From Candidatus Bipolaricaulis sibiricus (GTDB lineage Bacteria > Bipolaricaulota > Bipolaricaulia > Bipolaricaulales > Bipolaricaulaceae): a stretch of 64,000 bases of DNA. The DNA lies in NCBI GenBank assembly GCA_004102645.1, contig CP034928.1, forward strand, positions 496,001 to 560,000, read 5' to 3'. The notes under the pieces were generated by a model. The model was given only the letters and a program-made list of their open reading frames with translations. It made no database searches and was not told where the DNA came from. The translations under genes were made by a program, and so were the position numbers. Below, in pieces: positions 32,223-40,903 of the stretch. Position 1 is the stretch's first letter. Each line of letters opens with the position of its first letter.

Positions 32223-33842
32223 TCACCGCGCGGTGTCGACGAATTGGGCTTGACGGACGACAGTCACCTTGATCTCTCCGGGATACTGGACCTGCTCTTC
32301 GATCCGACGGGCAATATCATACGCAAGCTTCGCTGCCATGTCATCCGTCGTCTTCTCGGGCCGCACAATGACCCGAACCTCGCGGCCAGCTTGGATCGCG
32401 TAGGCCTCCTTGACCAGTGGGTACGCGGTCGCGATCTTCTCCAACTCCTCAAGGCGTTGGCAGTACCGCTCGTACGTCTCTTGTCGGGCTCCTGGCCGAG
32501 CTGCGGACAGGGTGTCTGCAGCCTGCACGAGGACCGCGGTCACCGTCGCCGGATCAGCTTGTCCGTGGTGGGCAGCGATTGCGTTCACGATCGGCCAAGG
32601 TTCCCCTGCCCGGCGGGCCAGATCCGCCCCGATGAGGGCATGCGGCCCCTCTACGTCGTGATCCACCGCCTTGCCGATGTCGTGCAGGAGTCCCGCCCGC
32701 TTGGCGGGCTTGGGATCGATCCCGATCTCCTCGGCCAGCAAGCGAGCGATGAAGCTCACCTCCAGGGCGTGCTGGAGCTGATTCTGACCGTAGCTGGTGC
32801 GGAAGTGAAGACGACCCAGAAGTTGGATGAGGTCGCTTGGGAGCTCGATGCCGACTTCGAACGCGGCTTTCTCCCCTGCCTCGAGGATCGCTTCCTCAAC
32901 CCGGTCCTTCGCCTTGCGTACCGTCTCCTCGATCCGCGCGGGGTGGATTCGTCCATCCTCGAGAAGCTTCTCTAGCGCCACCCGTGCCACCTCGCGTCGC
33001 ACGGGGTGGAACGAGGACAGGACTACGGCCTCCGGGGTGTCGTCGACGAGGACCTCGATTCCCGTGAGCGCCTCGAACGCTCGGATGTTGCGGCCGTCGC
33101 GGCCGATGATCCGGCCTTTGTACTCATCGTTGGGGAGGGGAACGGTGGTGACGGTTGCCTCCTCCGCGTAGTCAAGCGCGTATCGTTGGACCGCGTTCGC
33201 GAGGATTCGGCGAGCGCGCCGCTCTGCCTCCTGGGTTGTGCGTCGCTCCACCTCGCTGATCTTGCGCGCGAAGTAGCGTTCCGACTCAGCCTCTACCAGC
33301 TTCAAGAGGTACTCCTTGGCTTCCTCCTCGGTGAGGCCGGTGAGCCGCTCGAGGAGAGCCTGCTCCTCGGCGAGAAGCTCGCGGCCCGTCTCGAGGAGGT
33401 GGACAACCTCAGCTTCGTCCTGGCGGATCGAGGCCTCGATTGCCTCCAGATGCTGGGCCTTCTTTCCCAGGCGCTCCTCGCGCTGGCGAAGCCGTTCCTC
33501 GAGCTGGGCGAGCTCGGCTTCCTTCTTTCGCAGCCGCTCCTCTTCCCTCTCCCGTAGCTCCTCGACTTCGTGCTGGGTGAGCAGGAGGCGTTCGCGGTGC
33601 ATGCGCTCCGCCTCGCCGCGGGCTTCGCTGAGGATCACCTCGGCCCGCCGGCTGACCTGCCGTTGACGGAGGCGGTTCAGGAACAGACCCAGGAAGATTC
33701 CGGCGACGAGCGCCCCCACGACCCCGACGATGAGCGGCCACGGAACAGACACGGGGGGGGGAACAGGCGAAGGCCCTGCTTGGGCCTGGGCCCACGCCGG
33801 GACTGCCCAACCCACCATCGCTATCCATGCGATCCAGGACAT
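32223..33842 (-). CDS. rny: Ribonuclease Y
   Basis: A 539-residue membrane-anchored endoribonuclease that initiates mRNA decay. The N-terminus has a signal-like hydrophobic stretch (5-20) and a second membrane helix (about 34-55, PLIVGVVGALVAGIFLGLFL). A charged coiled coil runs to about 190. The KH domain has KGRIIGRDGRNIRAFEALTG. The HD domain carries LLHDIGK (HD at 387-388) and AIAAHHG. Conserved text follows to the C-terminus (EVRVIVRPEKTTDDMA). The ATG follows AGGAG. The extra N-terminal hydrophobic segment with a Pro-rich linker (AGPSPVPPPVSVPWP) is unusual for RNase Y. Confidence 0.96.
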   Translation of the reverse strand: MSWIAWIAMVGWAVPAWAQAQAGPSPVPPPVSVPWPLIVGVVGALVAGIFLGLFLNRLRQRQVSRRAEVILSEARGEAERMHRERLLLTQHEVEELREREEERLRKKEAELAQLEERLRQREERLGKKAQHLEAIEASIRQDEAEVVHLLETGRELLAEEQALLERLTGLTEEEAKEYLLKLVEAESERYFARKISEVERRTTQEAERRARRILANAVQRYALDYAEEATVTTVPLPNDEYKGRIIGRDGRNIRAFEALTGIEVLVDDTPEAVVLSSFHPVRREVARVALEKLLEDGRIHPARIEETVRKAKDRVEEAILEAGEKAAFEVGIELPSDLIQLLGRLHFRTSYGQNQLQHALEVSFIARLLAEEIGIDPKPAKRAGLLHDIGKAVDHDVEGPHALIGADLARRAGEPWPIVNAIAAHHGQADPATVTAVLVQAADTLSAARPGARQETYERYCQRLEELEKIATAYPLVKEAYAIQAGREVRVIVRPEKTTDDMAAKLAYDIARRIEEQVQYPGEIKVTVVRQAQFVDTAR

Positions 33843-33870
33843 TCGGTGATCTCCTCTCGTTCGGATCACT

Positions 33871-36681
33871 TTATTCTCTGCGTCTGCGTTTCTCAACCAG
33901 AAGCGCCAGCGCGGCGGGAAGGAACGTAACGCTCCACAGCAGCGTGAACCCAAGACCGAGCAGGGCGGAGGTGCCAAGCAGCCGGAGCCCAGGTGTGTGG
34001 GCAGCGAGAAGGGCCCCGAATGAAGCCATCGTTGTGAGCGAGCTCACGGCGATCGGGACAGTGCTCGCGGCGGCCCCACGGACTGCAGCGTCGCCCCCTG
34101 CGGCGCGTTCTTCCTTCACCCGGTGTAGTAGGTGCACGGCGCTGTCCACTCCAATTCCGATCAGAAGGGGCGAGATGACGATGTTGGTGAAATTGAACGG
34201 GATCTCGAGCAGCGTCATCCCGGCCAGCATCCACACGTATCCCATCCCGAGCGGAGCGAGAGCCAGTGCGGCCTCGACCGGTCGCGGGAAGTCGCGCCAC
34301 ACGAGGAGGAAGATGAACACCACCGCGAGAGCGGTGGAGAGGAGGAAGTCCCGTCTCATGTACGACTCGAGCTGGGCCGTGACCTCAGGAAGACCGAACC
34401 GATCGACCTTCACCGTGTCGTCGAGCCAGTCGAGGAACGTCCGCAGGTTGTGACCCTGGTAGATCGACTTCAGCACCCGACCCTCGATCACGAAGTTGCC
34501 GGTCCGAGTGATGAACTGGGCGCGCATCTCCGCTGGGAGCAGGTCGAGGATCTCGGCGATCAGCTCCCGCTCAGAAGGCAGTCTCGCCACCTCTTCCACG
34601 AGTTCCTTCAGTGCTTCCAGATCGACCACCATCGCGGCCAGCCGAACCCGGTCGTCCGCCGCGTCCATCGTCTCCAGTTCGAGCAGAAGTCTAACCAGAT
34701 CGTCAATCCCTTGGGACAAAGCGGCGGCCCGCTCGAACTGCCCCTGCAGGAGGGCGGACAACTCGAGCTGCGCGGCGTCGACGATCAGGTTGTTCAACGC
34801 GGCGAGGGTCGTGTTCCATTGGTCAAGCCACCTTTGGAGCTCTGTCACACCCTCCAGGACCTCCGCTGCCGGCAGGTTCAGGATCGAGACCTCGCCACCG
34901 AGGAGCTCCGTCGGGAGGAGCCTGCGCACGGAGGATACCGAGTGAACGAGCGGGTGGCTGGCCAAGGCCTTCTCCACGGCGGCGATCTCATCTGCGCTCT
35001 CGACGAAGAAGCGAAAGGTGTCGCCGAGCCAAACGTCGCCCGCGAACTCGCGGGCGACCGTCTGGAAGGCGACCTGAGACGGGGTCACCGGGGCCAGCTG
35101 ATCGGAGACAAAGCGGAACTGCACGCGACTGGCTTGGGTCACGATCGCCGCGGTGAGGATGAGCGCCACCGCCACCACGCCTGGCCGGAGGCGCAGGAAG
35201 CGCCTGAACACCGGCTGGAGGGCGGTCGTGGAGGCGATGGGCCTCTGTCGCAGTCTGCCGCCGTTTCGTGCTGTCACGGCGACCAGGGCCGGGGTGAGGA
35301 AAAAGGTCGTGGCGAGCGACATCAGGATCCCGACTCCGGTGATGGCTCCCATCTCCCGCAGCGCGCTCGAGTGGGACAGCAGGAGACAGGTGAACACCAC
35401 AGCCGTGGTTGCCGCAGCGGTGAGGCACGCTCCACCTTTGGTGCGAACGGCTGTGATCAAGGCGGGTTTCGCCTTCAGGCCCTTTGCGCGCTCTTCCACG
35501 TAACGGGACAGGATGTGGACCGAGTAGTCGATGCCCAGCCCGAGGATGAGCGCGGGCAGGAACACGGTCAGCAGGTTGAACCCCCCCACCGCCAGCTTGG
35601 CCCATGCCATCGTGAACAGGGCGGACACCAGCACCGGCAGCACCGCTGCCAGGCACAGCAGCGGGCTGGCGAACGCGCCTAGCACGAGCACGAACACCGC
35701 GATCGAGGACACGATGGTCACCAGACCCATGTCGCGCCGGATCATCTCGTCGGCCTCCACGGTCGTGACGTAGGTTCCCGTGATGCCGGCGGTAACCCCG
35801 AGCTCGTTCAGGTCTACTCGGGACACTGCCTCCCGCACGGTGCGGGTCACGGCCTGGTTGTAAGGCAACGACTCGAACGGGCGACGCGTGGGCCAGATCT
35901 GCAGGACCAACCGAGTACGATCGCGTGACAGAATCAGCTCTCCGGTCGCGAGAGAAGCCTCTGAGGCGATGACCTTCCGAGCCATCGCGGCTGCCTCGGC
36001 CAGCAGGTCCTGCTGGGCGAGGATGCGCTCGAGGAGCCCACGGGCTTCGCGGGCGGTGGTCGTGAGCGCGGTGAGCGTGCTCCGGATCGTGGGCGCGTCT
36101 GCAGTCGGGAGAGCCCCGACAGTGATCAGCATGTCGCCGGGTGGGCGAACGATCGGCGCTGTGGTGAACTCCGCCTGGACTTCACGGCCGATCTGGCGCA
36201 TTCGATCGAGCTCCTCGGCGGAGAGGGTGCGAAAGATGGTCATTGCCGGCGGGACAGCGATGCCTGCTCCGGCTCGGTAGGAGGCCGACACGAGGTCCGA
36301 CGAGCCATCGAGGGGCAGCTCCGCAATCACGCGTTCTGCCGCTGCGACGAGGATTCGTTCGCGCTCGGCTCCGTCGGCAGGGGGAGAACGGAGCGTGAAC
36401 ACGACGGCGATCACGTCCGTGCTGGCCATGTCCTGCTCCACGGCCTGGAACTTCTTCACCAAAGGATCGTCCCGGGGCAACAGGTCGAGGTAAGCGGTTC
36501 GGATCGGGAAATCCCGGATGTACAGGTACGCGACGGCGGTCAGAACGGCGAACAAGGCGATGACCGCAGCCGGCCACCGTGTGGACACACGCCCCACGGC
36601 GGCAAGCAGGCGATCCCGCAGCCCCGCGGGGTCAGCGCGCTTGGGCTCTTTCCCCGGACGGTGTGCGGATTGTGATCGCAT
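33871..36681 (-). CDS. RND-superfamily (MMPL-type) exporter
   Basis: A polytopic membrane protein of about 936 residues with the duplicated RND layout. One helix (about 35-55) is followed by a large extracytoplasmic loop, then five helices (about 380-560) with the GLGIDYSVHILSRYVEE motif of helix 4. A second helix, loop and five helices repeat the plan, ending with LLIGIGVDSAVHLLHRVKEER. The acidic residue within each GxGxDxxxH motif drives proton coupling. The second large loop is helical and Leu/Glu rich. This is the hydrophobe/HpnN-like branch; the substrate is unknown. The start is uncertain: ATG 36681 overlaps nusA by 50 nt. It takes the place where ylxR-infB usually follow nusA. Confidence 0.88.
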   Translation of the reverse strand: MRSQSAHRPGKEPKRADPAGLRDRLLAAVGRVSTRWPAAVIALFAVLTAVAYLYIRDFPIRTAYLDLLPRDDPLVKKFQAVEQDMASTDVIAVVFTLRSPPADGAERERILVAAAERVIAELPLDGSSDLVSASYRAGAGIAVPPAMTIFRTLSAEELDRMRQIGREVQAEFTTAPIVRPPGDMLITVGALPTADAPTIRSTLTALTTTAREARGLLERILAQQDLLAEAAAMARKVIASEASLATGELILSRDRTRLVLQIWPTRRPFESLPYNQAVTRTVREAVSRVDLNELGVTAGITGTYVTTVEADEMIRRDMGLVTIVSSIAVFVLVLGAFASPLLCLAAVLPVLVSALFTMAWAKLAVGGFNLLTVFLPALILGLGIDYSVHILSRYVEERAKGLKAKPALITAVRTKGGACLTAAATTAVVFTCLLLSHSSALREMGAITGVGILMSLATTFFLTPALVAVTARNGGRLRQRPIASTTALQPVFRRFLRLRPGVVAVALILTAAIVTQASRVQFRFVSDQLAPVTPSQVAFQTVAREFAGDVWLGDTFRFFVESADEIAAVEKALASHPLVHSVSSVRRLLPTELLGGEVSILNLPAAEVLEGVTELQRWLDQWNTTLAALNNLIVDAAQLELSALLQGQFERAAALSQGIDDLVRLLLELETMDAADDRVRLAAMVVDLEALKELVEEVARLPSERELIAEILDLLPAEMRAQFITRTGNFVIEGRVLKSIYQGHNLRTFLDWLDDTVKVDRFGLPEVTAQLESYMRRDFLLSTALAVVFIFLLVWRDFPRPVEAALALAPLGMGYVWMLAGMTLLEIPFNFTNIVISPLLIGIGVDSAVHLLHRVKEERAAGGDAAVRGAAASTVPIAVSSLTTMASFGALLAAHTPGLRLLGTSALLGLGFTLLWSVTFLPAALALLVEKRRRRE

Positions 36682-37579
36682 AGCCCGTGAGCTTGGCCGC
36701 CAGCTCCACATTGTGGCCATCGCGGCCGATGGCGAGCGAGATGTCGCTGCCCGGCACGGTGACCGTGGCCGTTCGGGCCGGCTCGTCGAGCTCGAGCTCC
36801 AGCGTGCTGGCGGGAGCGAGGGCACCTCGGATGACCTGGCGCACATCCTCGTTCCAGCGCACGATGTCCACCTTCTCCCCCGACAGCTCTCGGCTGACGG
36901 CCCGAATGCGGCTGCCGCCAGGTCCGATGCAACTTCCCACGGGGTCAATACGCGGGTCCACACCCCGCACGAGCACCTTCGACTTCACCCCAGCCACGCG
37001 CGCCACCTTCACCACCTCGAGCATCCCCTGCTCCAGCTCCGGGACCTCCAGGGCGAGAAGTCGTGCCACGAAGTCGGGATGGGCACGCGAAACGTAGATC
37101 CGAGGATCCCCTTGGGTCCGTTCCACCTGGTAGAGGTAGGTGCGCAGGCGACGGCCTGGCACATAGCGTTCGGTGGGCAGGCGCTCCTCGCTTGGGAGGA
37201 GGGCCTCCACCTCCCCCAGGTTGATCCACACGTCGCGGCCTTCGAAGCGATGCACGAAGCCGTTCAGGATCTCCCCGATGCGGGAGGCGTACATTTCATA
37301 GAGGCCTTCGCGGCGGTGGCGGAGGATCTCACGGCGGAAGAAATCCTCGGCCCGGCGGGATTCGATGCGGCCCAACTCCTTGACGAGATCGAACCGCTTT
37401 CCGTTGACCGACACGTCCCCGGACCGGCGGTCGATGCTCACTGCGGGGGGTTCCTCGCCCCCGAACTTCGTCTGGTAGGCCGCGGCGATGGCCTTCTCCA
37501 TGGCGCTGAACGCCACTTCGCGGTCGATGCCCCGGGCGCGGGCCATCTCCTCGATGGCCTCGAGAAAGTCGATGTTCAT
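36632..37579 (-). CDS. nusA: Transcription termination/antitermination factor NusA (short)
   Basis: A 315-residue RNA-polymerase-binding factor. The N-terminal domain begins MNIDFLEAIEEMARARGI. The S1 domain follows (about 130-200; the GRRLRTYLYQVERT stretch). KH1 has GSCIGPGGSRIRAVSREL and KH2 has LAIGRDGHNVELAAKLTGY. It stops directly after KH2 (RTPSGERAQAR), so there are no C-terminal acidic repeats. ATG 37579 overlaps the rimP stop (ATGA). The rimP-nusA pair is conserved in bacteria, but ylxR and infB do not follow. Confidence 0.96.
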   Translation of the reverse strand: MNIDFLEAIEEMARARGIDREVAFSAMEKAIAAAYQTKFGGEEPPAVSIDRRSGDVSVNGKRFDLVKELGRIESRRAEDFFRREILRHRREGLYEMYASRIGEILNGFVHRFEGRDVWINLGEVEALLPSEERLPTERYVPGRRLRTYLYQVERTQGDPRIYVSRAHPDFVARLLALEVPELEQGMLEVVKVARVAGVKSKVLVRGVDPRIDPVGSCIGPGGSRIRAVSRELSGEKVDIVRWNEDVRQVIRGALAPASTLELELDEPARTATVTVPGSDISLAIGRDGHNVELAAKLTGYAITIRTPSGERAQAR

Positions 37580-38034
37580 CGGTTATCCTGTTCCTGTTCG
37601 TAGATGAGATGGGCTTGCACGACTCGCGCAAACGGGACCTCCAACTCGGTCCCGGCGTGGGTGACCGCGACTGCGTCGGCCTCGACGCGTGCCAGTCGGC
37701 CCCGCAGTATGCCGTCCGGTCTGAGCTTCATCTCGACCAGCTTCCCCACGGCTCGGGCGTAGTGCTCAGGGCGCCACAGGGGACGCTCCAGCCCCGGGGA
37801 CGAGACCTCGAGGAGGTAGGAACCCGGCAACGGGTCAGCCTCATCGAGAAGGATCTCGATGGCCCTACTGGCCCGCGCGCAGTCGTCCACGGTCACCCCG
37901 CCGGGACGATCCACCTGCACCTTCAGCTGGCTGCGCCTCCCCAGGCGCTGGAGCTGCCAGTGGTAGACCTCCACTCCGGCCTGGGCTGCACCTTGGCGCA
38001 CGAGTGCATCGAGCTTTTCCTGAACCCCCTCCAT
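37576..38034 (-). CDS. rimP: Ribosome maturation factor RimP
   Basis: A 152-residue protein that assists 30S subunit assembly. Landmarks: QRLGRRSQLKVQVDRPGGVTVDDC, ARASRAIEILLDEAD, GSYLLEVSSPGLERPLWRP and a C-terminal SH3-like domain ending VVQAHLIYEQEQDNR. ATG 38034 is the start because a consensus TATAAT (38047-38042, minus) ends 7 nt upstream and the protein then has the usual length. This makes rimP a leaderless first gene of the long minus-strand run down to rnc. Confidence 0.95.
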   Translation of the reverse strand: MEGVQEKLDALVRQGAAQAGVEVYHWQLQRLGRRSQLKVQVDRPGGVTVDDCARASRAIEILLDEADPLPGSYLLEVSSPGLERPLWRPEHYARAVGKLVEMKLRPDGILRGRLARVEADAVAVTHAGTELEVPFARVVQAHLIYEQEQDNR

Positions 38035-38041
38035 GTCCGCG

Positions 38042-38049
38042 ATTATACT
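38042..38049. promoter_or_regulatory. Shared bidirectional -10 element (ATTATACT)
   Basis: The 8 bp read TATACT (38044-38049) on the plus strand and TATAAT (38047-38042) on the minus strand. The rluD-like ATG begins 8 nt after the plus-strand box and the rimP ATG 7 nt after the minus-strand box. Neither side has a Shine-Dalgarno sequence. Weak -35 matches exist on both sides (minus-strand TTGTGC with a 16-nt spacer). Confidence 0.7.
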
Positions 38050-38057
38050 TGTCGTCG

Positions 38058-38963
38058 ATGACGGGCACAACGAGCGGAACGCGTAGAGATCGCATCATCG
38101 TGACGGAAGGCGAGGATGGGGAGCGGCTCGATCGACTTCTGGCGCGGCGGTTGGGCGTCTCCCGTTCGCAGGCCCAATCGCTTCTCGTTGACGGCGCGGT
38201 CCGCGTCGAGGGGGGGGCACCTGTTCAGTCCCGACGCATGCGGACCGGGGAGTCGATCGAAGTGGCGTGGAGCGGACCCGGGATCAGCCCGACTCCGTGC
38301 ACGCTGCCGATCCTCTACGAGGACGACGATCTGGTGGTGGTGAACAAGCCCCGTGGTCTTGCCGTTCACCCGGCGGGGCAGAGGCCGGTGGCGACTGTGG
38401 TGTCTGCGCTTCTCTCCCGGGGCCCGCTCGCCCCGGGTGCTCCCGGACGGCCTGGCGTCGTTCACCGCTTGGATGCCGCGACGACGGGCACCCTTGTGGT
38501 GGCGAAGACGCCGGCGGCACTGCGCGGAATGATGGATCAGTTTCGTGATCGTGCGGTGAAGAAGGAGTACCTGGCGGTGGTTCATGGCGCGATCGACGCC
38601 GACGAAGGGACGATTGACGGTCGGTTGGAGCGTGATGCAGCACGGCCCTGGAGAATGCGGGTGGGAGGAACGAAGGACGCCCGCACGGAGTTCTCTGTGG
38701 TCTGCCGCCGGGCGGGGCAGACCTTGCTCTCAGTTCGGCCCCACACCGGACGAACCCATCAGATCCGCGTGCACCTGGCAGCGATCGGTCACCCCGTGGT
38801 AGGGGATCGCCTGTACGGAGGCGGTCAGGAACCGCTTCTTCTCCATGCCTGGCGGATCGGATTCTGCCACCCGACTACGGGAGTCTGGGTGGACTGTGAG
38901 GCGCCACCGCCGCCCGAGTTCGCGCGGTGGCTCGACGCACGAGGTAGTACGTTGCGGCAATGA
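38058..38963 (+). CDS. RluD-family 23S/tRNA pseudouridine synthase
   Basis: A 301-residue pseudouridine synthase. An S4 RNA-binding domain (about 20-70) has RLDRLLARRLGVSRSQAQSLL. The catalytic domain holds EDDDLVVVNKPRGLAVHP and GVVHRLDAATTGTLVVAK, with the catalytic Asp at 139, then KKEYLAVVHG, LLSVRPHTGRTHQIRVHL and HPVVGDRLYG. It is RluA/RluD-like; RluD (23S U1911/1915/1917) is the likeliest role but RluC or YlyB-type activity cannot be excluded. ATG 38058 is 8 nt after TATACT. Its last 89 nt overlap the 3' end of the opposite-strand pgsA-like gene. Confidence 0.93.
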   Translation: MTGTTSGTRRDRIIVTEGEDGERLDRLLARRLGVSRSQAQSLLVDGAVRVEGGAPVQSRRMRTGESIEVAWSGPGISPTPCTLPILYEDDDLVVVNKPRGLAVHPAGQRPVATVVSALLSRGPLAPGAPGRPGVVHRLDAATTGTLVVAKTPAALRGMMDQFRDRAVKKEYLAVVHGAIDADEGTIDGRLERDAARPWRMRVGGTKDARTEFSVVCRRAGQTLLSVRPHTGRTHQIRVHLAAIGHPVVGDRLYGGGQEPLLLHAWRIGFCHPTTGVWVDCEAPPPPEFARWLDARGSTLRQ

Positions 38964-39411
38964 ACTGACCGCCGACGGCAGCCCAGAACACGCCGAGGGC
39001 GCGAGGGGTGAGGAGGAGAAGTCCCGCCGCCAGGGCGGAGAGCACTGCCGCGGCCTTTCCCGGCCACTCGGCTATGAACTCCCGCCGTCGTCCCCAGAGG
39101 ACAAGCGCGCCCAACGCCATCCCCAGCTGGGGAAGGAAGAACAGCCCCCACCCGAGGAGTGGAACCCTCCCCACGGCGGCGAGGGAGGAAATGAGACCGA
39201 GGTAGAATGCCTTGTCCACCACGGGGTCAAGCAGCTGCCCGACCACCGTGACCTGGTGGCTCCTCCGTGCCACCCACCCGTCGAGCACGTCCGTGGCCAG
39301 GGCAACCCCGAACAACGCCAGCGCGGCAGCCCACGCGCCTCCGAGCACAGCGACGACGGTCGGCGCCACGAGCACGCCCCGCAGGACAGTGAGCGCGTTG
39401 GCAAGCGTCAT
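38875..39411 (-). CDS. CDP-alcohol phosphatidyltransferase (PgsA-like)
   Basis: A 178-residue membrane enzyme of phospholipid headgroup synthesis. The complete family motif is present: D44-G45-x2-A48-R49-x8-G58-x3-D62-x3-D66 (LDGWVARRSHQVTVVGQLLDPVVDK). Hydrophobic helices flank it. Similarity to PgsA suggests formation of phosphatidylglycerol-phosphate from CDP-diacylglycerol, but the alcohol acceptor cannot be fixed. ATG 39411 follows a TACCAT box by 7 nt (leaderless). Its stop lies 89 nt inside the opposite rluD-like gene. Confidence 0.88.
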   Translation of the reverse strand: MTLANALTVLRGVLVAPTVVAVLGGAWAAALALFGVALATDVLDGWVARRSHQVTVVGQLLDPVVDKAFYLGLISSLAAVGRVPLLGWGLFFLPQLGMALGALVLWGRRREFIAEWPGKAAAVLSALAAGLLLLTPRALGVFWAAVGGQFIAATYYLVRRATARTRAAVAPHSPPRLP

Positions 39412-39418
39412 CCCGCGA

Positions 39419-39424
39419 ATGGTA
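39419..39424 (-). promoter_or_regulatory. -10 box (TACCAT) for the pgsA-like gene; leaderless
   Basis: TACCAT on the minus strand ends 7 nt before the ATG at 39411; no Shine-Dalgarno sequence. Confidence 0.5.
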
Positions 39425-39505
39425 CCCGGCGATCGCGAGCGGGCCAACCTGGGCAGATCGGGTACCATTACGCGTGGCAACACCACATCACAATGAGGTG
39501 AATGC

Positions 39506-40813
39506 ATGCGCAAGGTCAAGGTTATCATCATGGGAGCGGCCGGCCGGGACTTTCACAATTTCAACGTCTTGTTCAGGGACGACGAAGCCTACGAGGTGGT
39601 GGCGTTCACGGCGACCCAGATCCCCGGGATCGAAGGACGTCGCTATCCCCCTGAACTGGCGGGCCGGCTCTACCCCAACGGGATACCGATCGAACCAGAG
39701 GGGAGGCTCTCCGACCTCGTGCGCGAGCAGGAGGTCGACCGCGTGGTGTTTGCGTACTCCGATGTTTCGCACCAGCACGTGATGGAGCGGGCGGCGACCG
39801 CACTTGCAGCGGGGGCTGACTTCTGGCTCCTGAGCCCTCGCGCCACCCAGCTGCGGGCCAAGAGGCCTGTGGTCGCCGTGTGCGCGGTGCGCACCGGGGC
39901 GGGCAAGTCTCAGACCACGCGCAGAGTTGCGAGCATTCTCAAGGCTCAGGGGAAGGCGGTGGCGGTGGTTCGGCATCCGATGCCGTACGGGAACCTGGTG
40001 CGGCAGAAGGCACAGCGGTTCGCGTCCTACGACGACCTCGACCGCGCCGAGTGCACCATTGAGGAGCGCGAGGAGTACGAGCCACACATCCAGGCCGGAT
40101 TCGTGGTCTACGCGGGTGTGGACTACGCGGCGATTCTCCATCAGGCGGAGGCTGAGGCAGATGTGATCCTGTGGGACGGGGGAAACAACGACCTCCCGTT
40201 CTTCCGTCCCGACTTCCTGATCGTGGTTGCGGACCCGTTGCGGGCAGGGCATGAGAGCTCCTATTGGCCGGGCTCGGTCGTGGTCCGTCAAGCCGATGCG
40301 ATCGTCATCAACAAGGTGGATACGGCCGGATTGGAGCCAGTGGAACGGCTGCGGGCATCGCTCGCTGACCTCAACCCGCGGGCCCGAATCGTGGAGGCCG
40401 CGTCCCCGATCACCGTTGAGCATCCCGACCTGGTTGCGGGGCGCACCGTCCTCGTGATCGAGGATGGCCCCACCGTGACCCACGGCGAAATGCCCTTCGG
40501 GGCGGGAGCGGTGGCAGCCCGCAAGCTCGGGGCGACCCTTGCCGATCCGCGTCCGCACGCCCAGGGATCGCTCGTCGATGTGTACCGGACCTACCCCCAC
40601 TTGGGCCCGGTCCTTCCGGCGATGGGCTACGGAAAGCGGCAGATCGAGGAGCTGGCGAAGACCATCGCCCGCGTTCCCTGCGAGGCGGTGGTCATCGCGA
40701 CGCCGGTGGACCTGCGGCGGCTGGTCGCGATCGCTAAGCCCTGCACGCGTGTGCGGTACGATCTTCAGGAGATCGGTCAGCCGACGCTGGCTGACCTTCT
40801 CCCCACCTTCTGA
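39506..40813 (+). CDS. Cyclic 2,3-diphosphoglycerate synthetase-like P-loop protein (COG2403)
   Basis: A 435-residue protein. It begins MRKVKVIIMGAAGRDFHNFN, followed by an N-terminal Rossmann half with FRDDEAYEVVAFTATQIPGI. From about 120 a P-loop half has VCAVRTGAGKSQTTRRV (P-loop about 128-136), RHPMPYGNLV and ILWDGGNNDLPFF, plus VVINK-type VINKVDTAG (GTPase-like). This combination marks the COG2403 group that includes cyclic 2,3-DPG synthetase of methanogens. Actual cDPG synthesis here is not proven; many bacterial members are only called GTPases. Shine-Dalgarno TGAGGTGA precedes the ATG. Orphan on its strand, between pgsA-like and a secreted protein. Confidence 0.85.
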   Translation: MRKVKVIIMGAAGRDFHNFNVLFRDDEAYEVVAFTATQIPGIEGRRYPPELAGRLYPNGIPIEPEGRLSDLVREQEVDRVVFAYSDVSHQHVMERAATALAAGADFWLLSPRATQLRAKRPVVAVCAVRTGAGKSQTTRRVASILKAQGKAVAVVRHPMPYGNLVRQKAQRFASYDDLDRAECTIEEREEYEPHIQAGFVVYAGVDYAAILHQAEAEADVILWDGGNNDLPFFRPDFLIVVADPLRAGHESSYWPGSVVVRQADAIVINKVDTAGLEPVERLRASLADLNPRARIVEAASPITVEHPDLVAGRTVLVIEDGPTVTHGEMPFGAGAVAARKLGATLADPRPHAQGSLVDVYRTYPHLGPVLPAMGYGKRQIEELAKTIARVPCEAVVIATPVDLRRLVAIAKPCTRVRYDLQEIGQPTLADLLPTF

Positions 40814-40891
40814 GACAGGGGTCCAGGGGGGCTCGGACAAATGGGGCCGGGCCACCCCTCCGCTGTTCCCCGGGAGGCGATTAGCGCTCTG

Positions 40892-40897
40892 TATCCT
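40892..40897 (+). promoter_or_regulatory. -10 box (TATCCT) for the secreted beta-rich protein; leaderless
   Basis: TATCCT ends 6 nt before the ATG at 40904, with no Shine-Dalgarno sequence. Confidence 0.55.
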
Positions 40898-40903
40898 CTC
40901 CCC

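Noticed and set aside
38004-38057. Upstream ATG (38004) as start of the rluD-like gene
   Set aside because: It would put 18 extra residues upstream of the -10 box and overlap rimP; the box spacing supports 38058.
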